64,000 nucleotides of DNA from Aquimarina atlantica (GTDB lineage Bacteria > Bacteroidota > Bacteroidia > Flavobacteriales > Flavobacteriaceae), in contig NZ_AQRA01000001.1 of the NCBI RefSeq assembly GCF_000626715.1, positions 186,001-250,000 of the forward strand. The letters run 5' to 3'. The translations under genes and the position numbers were made by a program. Shown piece by piece: positions 60,240 to 64,000 of this stretch. The notes below the pieces were generated by a model. That model ran no database searches. It saw only the letters and a list, made by a program, of their open reading frames with translations, and had not been told where the DNA came from. Position 1 is the stretch's first letter, and each line of letters opens with the position of its first letter.

Positions 60240-61133
60240 TTATTGAATGGGAACCCAGATTTCTTCTTCAGATTTTGGATGATGTGGGCCGTGATATTTG
60301 TCTCCCATAATGGCAAAATGATTTCTTTTATCTAATTCATATCCAGAGTTGGGAAGCCATTTTCCGTGTATATAATCCATTGTCTTATTAAAAGTATCTA
60401 CAGGCCCTTTATGAATGAATATAGCATATTTACCACCAGGTAAAATATAAGAGCTCATACCTTCTGGAATATGATCAAAATCTGTAACTTCGACGGCAGC
60501 CCATTTTTCGAATACAACATCTTCTGTAAAAGTATCAAAAGTGATATCTTCATCAAAGGTCTGTACCGAGTAATACCCAGTGTTTTTGTTGTTTTTAATT
60601 TCAAATCTTCTAGGCATAAATTGTTGCCACATTTGTGAAGTGGTATCATTAGCTAGAGAGGTTTTTATTCGCATCCCTATTAATTTTCTGTCGGTGATCG
60701 TAATAATTTTTGGCTCCATAGAAACAAAATCGTTTTGTAGTGTATTGATATCTGTTGGTGATAAAGTATATCGTTCAAAAGCTACGAATCGATGCCCTTT
60801 TTTTCGATATTTCCCAGGGCTTGTCTTAAAAACAGATTGAAAAGCTCGTGTATATGCTTGCTGAGAATCAAACTGATAACGTTCTGCAATAGCTACAATA
60901 GGTTGTTGCGTAAGAATTAACTCATGAGCAGATTCAGATACTCTTCGTTTTCTTACATAGTTTACTACCGTTTCTCCTGTAACTGCTGCAAAAAGACGAA
61001 TAAAATGATATTTAGAATAACACGCTTCCTGTGCAATACGATCTAATGTAAGCACATTCTTCAGATTATCTTCTATAAAAGTAATAGCTTTAGAAATCCT
61101 ATGCTGATATGAATCTTTTATGTTTTCAGACAT
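60240..61133 (-). CDS. AraC family regulator with GyrI-like effector domain
   Basis: 297 residues from ATG 61133 (MSENIKDSYQHRISKAITF). AraC-type HTH at about 10-110 (LDRIAQEACYSKYHFIRLFA, FDSQQAYTRAFQSVFKTSPG), then a GyrI-like (Rob/BmrR effector) domain at about 140-297 (PKIITITDRKLIGMRIKTSL, GMSSYILPGGKYAIFIHKG). This arrangement, HTH first and effector last, is common in AraC regulators that respond to hydrophobic cations or drugs. No efflux gene is adjacent. It converges on the LytTR gene. Confidence 0.92.
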   Translation of the reverse strand: MSENIKDSYQHRISKAITFIEDNLKNVLTLDRIAQEACYSKYHFIRLFAAVTGETVVNYVRKRRVSESAHELILTQQPIVAIAERYQFDSQQAYTRAFQSVFKTSPGKYRKKGHRFVAFERYTLSPTDINTLQNDFVSMEPKIITITDRKLIGMRIKTSLANDTTSQMWQQFMPRRFEIKNNKNTGYYSVQTFDEDITFDTFTEDVVFEKWAAVEVTDFDHIPEGMSSYILPGGKYAIFIHKGPVDTFNKTMDYIHGKWLPNSGYELDKRNHFAIMGDKYHGPHHPKSEEEIWVPIQ

Positions 61134-61355
61134 AATTTGCTTTTTGAACATTACAATAGTACATCTAAAACCCGACTATTTTTTGATCGGTATTGCGAAA
61201 ATATATGTTCAGAAAAAACAAATCAAAATAGTATATTTTGTAATGTGTAGCACAAAACATAAGGTTACCAGGCAGTTTAAAAATGTTTTTACACTACCGA
61301 GTAATCCCTTGCCTTTATGTGCACAAAATTATCTTGAGTATTGAAAATTTCTTAA

Positions 61356-64000
61356 CTAACTTAACTGTGGTTTAAATTTACCTTTACTTTTTCTTATCCT
61401 TACGGCGACAACCTTGTATTCTGGACACATTGCCTCAGAATCATGAATGTCCCCAGTTAAATTATTAATCATAATTTCCGGAAAATGAAAAGTAGTACTC
61501 AAAACACCTTTTTTTACTTCGTCTGTAATCCTCGCTTTTACATCTACTTTTCCTCGTGGAGACTCTAGACAAACATAATCACCTTCATTTACCAGATTTT
61601 CCTGAGCATCTTCGGGATGAATCATTAAGTAGTCATCTGATAATATCTGTTCATTTGATGTTCTGCGAGTCATGGCACCACAATTATAGTGTTCTAACTC
61701 TCTGTTTGTTGTTAAGATATACGGGTAATCTTTAGCATGCGAAGTTAATTCTTTGGTTTCTTCCCAAGGGTTAAATTCAAAATACCCTTTTCCACGTTTA
61801 AATTCAGTTTTATGAAGAATCTGAGTGTCTGTACCATCTTTGGCAACTGGCCATTGCAATCCATTCTCACCTAATCGATCCCATTTAATTCCCGCAAAGA
61901 AAGGAACAATTTGCGATATTTCTTCCAGCATTCCATCTGGTGTATAATCTGGTTGTGCATATCCCATTTTATTCATAATATCTACAATGATTTGTCCATC
62001 AGGCTTAGAACCTTCAATTGGCTCAACTACTTGGTGTACTGCCTGTACACGTCGTTCTCCATTAGTAAAGGTTCCGCTTTTCTCTAAGAATGATGCGCCA
62101 GGTAATATAACATCTGCATATTTTGCAGTTTCGGTCATAAATAATTCCTGTACAATTACCAGATCTGTAGCTTGAAGTGCTTTAATAACTTTTTGAGTAT
62201 TCGGGTCGGTTTGTACTACATCTTCTCCAATAATCCAAATAGCTTTAAGATTACCTTTTAGAGCAGCATCAAACATTTCCGGAATTTTATATCCTATGTT
62301 TTTAGGCACATTAACACCATAAAATTCATTATATGTTTTATTAACCTGATCATTCGTAACATCCAGATATCCTGCTCCCTGGTGTGGTTGTACCCCCATA
62401 TCAGCAGAACCTTGTACATTATTCTGACCACGTAATGGGTTTACACCAACACCACGTCTGCCGATATTTCCTGTAAGAAGAGCTAAATCTGCTATTTGCA
62501 TTACAGTAAATGTTCCTTGAGAATGTTCTGTCACTCCTAATCCATGAAAAGACATGGCATTAGGAGCAGATGCATATGCAATAGCTGCTTCACGTACCTG
62601 GTTACGATCTACACCAGAAACGGCTTCTAGCTTATCTATATTTATAGAAAGAATCTCTTTTTTATACTCTTCAAATCCTTCAGTCCTGCTTTCGATAAAA
62701 GAAATATCTGTTAATTCTTCGGTGATGATATAATACATCATCATATTAAGAACGGCTACATTAGTTCCTGGTCGTAATGCTAAGTGATGTGTTGCATATT
62801 TAGCCAATTCGGTACGTCTTGGATCAATAACAATAGATACATTGTCACTTTTCATGGCAAATTGCTTTAATTTGGCACCTGTAACGGGGTGTGCATCGGT
62901 TGGGTTGGCCCCAATTACCATAATGCAATTTGTATCTTTTAAATCATCGATAGAATTTGTAGCAGCACCAGTACCAAAAGTACGTTGCATCCCTAAAGCA
63001 GTGGGAGAGTGGCATACCCTTGCACAACCATCAATATTATTGGTTTGGATTACAGCTCTAAAGAATTTTTGCATTAAATAATTCTCTTCATTGGTACATC
63101 GCGAAGATGAAATCCCTGCCATAGAATCAGAACCAAATTCATCTTTATAAGCAGTTAATTTTGAAGCGATATAGTCATATACTTCATCCCAGCTAACATT
63201 TTCAAACGTTCCATTTCTTTTGATCATAGGAGAGTTTAAACGCTCTGGGTGATCATAGAACTTAAATGCATATCGACCTTTTAGGCAAGTATGTCCCTGA
63301 TTTACTTCGGCATCATAGGGAGCTTGTATACTTAAAATTTCTCCATTACTGGTAGCGACTTCAAGATTACATCCTACACCACAATAGGTGCAAATAGTTC
63401 TTGTTGTATCGGTTGCTTTAATAGCTTTCGACTGAAAAACATCTGAAATAGCAGAAGTTGGACATGCTTGAGAGCAAGCACCACAGCTTACACAATCAGA
63501 ATCCATAAAAGATTGATCTAATCCTTTAATAATTGAAGAATCAAAACCTCGACCAGACATACTTAATACAAACTGCCCTTGCACTTCATCACAAGCACGC
63601 ACACATCGATAACAATTAATACATTTAGACAAATCTGAAGTCATATAAGGATGACTTAAATCTTTCGTTTTATAAAGGTGATTATCTCCTTCTGGGTATC
63701 GCACTTCTCTGATTCCTACTTGAGCCGCAACTGTTTGCAATTCACAATTTCCATTTACCTCACAAGTCAAGCAATCAAGAGGATGATCGGTTAATACCAG
63801 CTCAACGATATTTTTTCGTAATTCTTTTACTGATTCAGAATTTGTATATATATATTGCCCTTCTGCTATTGGGGTATGACAAGAAGCCATAGTTTTAACA
63901 GCTCCATTTTCTTCTAATGCTACTTCTACACTACACACACGGCAAGAACCAAAAGGATCTAAGTTGGGTGCGTCGCATAAGGTGGGAACAAGATTTCTTT
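61356..64000 (-). CDS. Formate dehydrogenase alpha subunit (molybdopterin, NuoG-like N-terminus), cut by window edge
   Basis: The reading frame stays open to the right edge; the GTG at 63938 is internal, since upstream in-frame residues CDAPNLDPFGSCRVC give a NuoG-type 2Fe-2S site. Next come the CxxH-type cysteines (LTDHPLDCLTC, NCELQ), two 4Fe-4S clusters (CINCYRCVRACDE and CVSCGACSQACP), a further 4Fe-4S ligand set CTYCGVGCNLE, and the molybdopterin domain. The molybdenum ligand is Cys, not Sec, in CARVCHSPTALGM. It ends with a molydopterin-dinucleotide-binding domain. This is the form found in NAD-linked cytosolic formate dehydrogenases; the partner genes and the N-terminus lie outside. 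Confidence 0.88.
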   Translation of the reverse strand, partial: RNLVPTLCDAPNLDPFGSCRVCSVEVALEENGAVKTMASCHTPIAEGQYIYTNSESVKELRKNIVELVLTDHPLDCLTCEVNGNCELQTVAAQVGIREVRYPEGDNHLYKTKDLSHPYMTSDLSKCINCYRCVRACDEVQGQFVLSMSGRGFDSSIIKGLDQSFMDSDCVSCGACSQACPTSAISDVFQSKAIKATDTTRTICTYCGVGCNLEVATSNGEILSIQAPYDAEVNQGHTCLKGRYAFKFYDHPERLNSPMIKRNGTFENVSWDEVYDYIASKLTAYKDEFGSDSMAGISSSRCTNEENYLMQKFFRAVIQTNNIDGCARVCHSPTALGMQRTFGTGAATNSIDDLKDTNCIMVIGANPTDAHPVTGAKLKQFAMKSDNVSIVIDPRRTELAKYATHHLALRPGTNVAVLNMMMYYIITEELTDISFIESRTEGFEEYKKEILSINIDKLEAVSGVDRNQVREAAIAYASAPNAMSFHGLGVTEHSQGTFTVMQIADLALLTGNIGRRGVGVNPLRGQNNVQGSADMGVQPHQGAGYLDVTNDQVNKTYNEFYGVNVPKNIGYKIPEMFDAALKGNLKAIWIIGEDVVQTDPNTQKVIKALQATDLVIVQELFMTETAKYADVILPGASFLEKSGTFTNGERRVQAVHQVVEPIEGSKPDGQIIVDIMNKMGYAQPDYTPDGMLEEISQIVPFFAGIKWDRLGENGLQWPVAKDGTDTQILHKTEFKRGKGYFEFNPWEETKELTSHAKDYPYILTTNRELEHYNCGAMTRRTSNEQILSDDYLMIHPEDAQENLVNEGDYVCLESPRGKVDVKARITDEVKKGVLSTTFHFPEIMINNLTGDIHDSEAMCPEYKVVAVRIRKSKGKFKPQLS

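Noticed and set aside
63936..63938. GTG at 63938 as the formate dehydrogenase start
   Set aside because: In-frame upstream residues to the window edge match the NuoG-type iron-sulfur site, so the gene continues outside.
1..64000. tRNA, rRNA, CRISPR arrays, insertion sequences or prophage
   Set aside because: I found no matching cloverleaf, rRNA stretch, regularly spaced repeat, transposase or phage structural gene.

Overview
The window looks like a chromosomal segment of a marine Flavobacteriaceae member (Bacteroidota), possibly near Aquimarina. This is inferred from low GC content, many TonB-dependent receptors with an N-terminal carboxypeptidase-regulatory-like domain, SCSNDD/ACSNDD-type lipoproteins, a LytS/LytTR pair, hybrid histidine kinases and repeated TAnnTTTG promoter elements 5-40 bases before start codons. 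There are no rRNA or tRNA genes, CRISPR arrays, insertion sequences or phage genes that I can see. Most of it reads as core genome with small accessory patches. Both ends cut through genes: a secreted metalloprotease on the left and a formate dehydrogenase on the right.

Region by region. 1-5.1 kb: metalloprotease start, a BON/LysM protein, a pseudouridine synthase/MOSC/aldose epimerase run, and an unknown lipoprotein. 5.1-8.6 kb: recQ, then a patch of small genes including a GNAT acetyltransferase broken by one in-frame stop. 8.8-10.4 kb: cysM-cysE cysteine synthesis pair. 10.7-17.8 kb: a complete nitric oxide reductase cluster (norC, norB, norQ, norD, a DUF438/PAS protein, norE, norF) followed by a CBS protein, with a perfect FNR-type palindrome upstream. 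18-27 kb: DUF2461 protein, two paralogous short-chain dehydrogenases with a TetR regulator and two matching operators, an acetyltransferase, an NlpC/P60 peptidase, a thiolase and a repeat-rich surface lipoprotein. 27-31 kb: a 7TM-HD phosphodiesterase, DUF3817 protein and MscS channel.

31-38 kb: two paralogous TonB-dependent receptors, a previously uncalled 55-codon gene for a GG-like-leader, cysteine-rich peptide, and a secreted unknown. 38-45 kb: ychF, an EamA transporter, a hybrid histidine kinase, an alpha/beta hydrolase and an M61 peptidase. 45-48.7 kb: tandem polyphosphate kinase 2 genes, acetyltransferase, rhodanese and divergent LysR regulator. 48.8-53.4 kb: parE-parC (topoisomerase IV). 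53.5-61.1 kb: a 66-residue peptide gene, PhnA-domain protein, a third TonB-dependent outer-membrane protein, a metal-binding/hydrolase fusion, a LytS-LytTR two-component pair and an AraC/GyrI-type regulator. 61.4 kb to the end: formate dehydrogenase alpha subunit.

I found no clear large undescribed system. The best leads are the 55-residue cysteine-rich peptide at 37321-37488, the DUF438/PAS gene inside the nor cluster, the metal-binding/hydrolase fusion at 57222-58307, the self-contained TetR/SDR circuit, and two genes whose promoter element sits so close to the start codon that the mRNA should be leaderless. All identifications come from reading the sequence; no searches were run.
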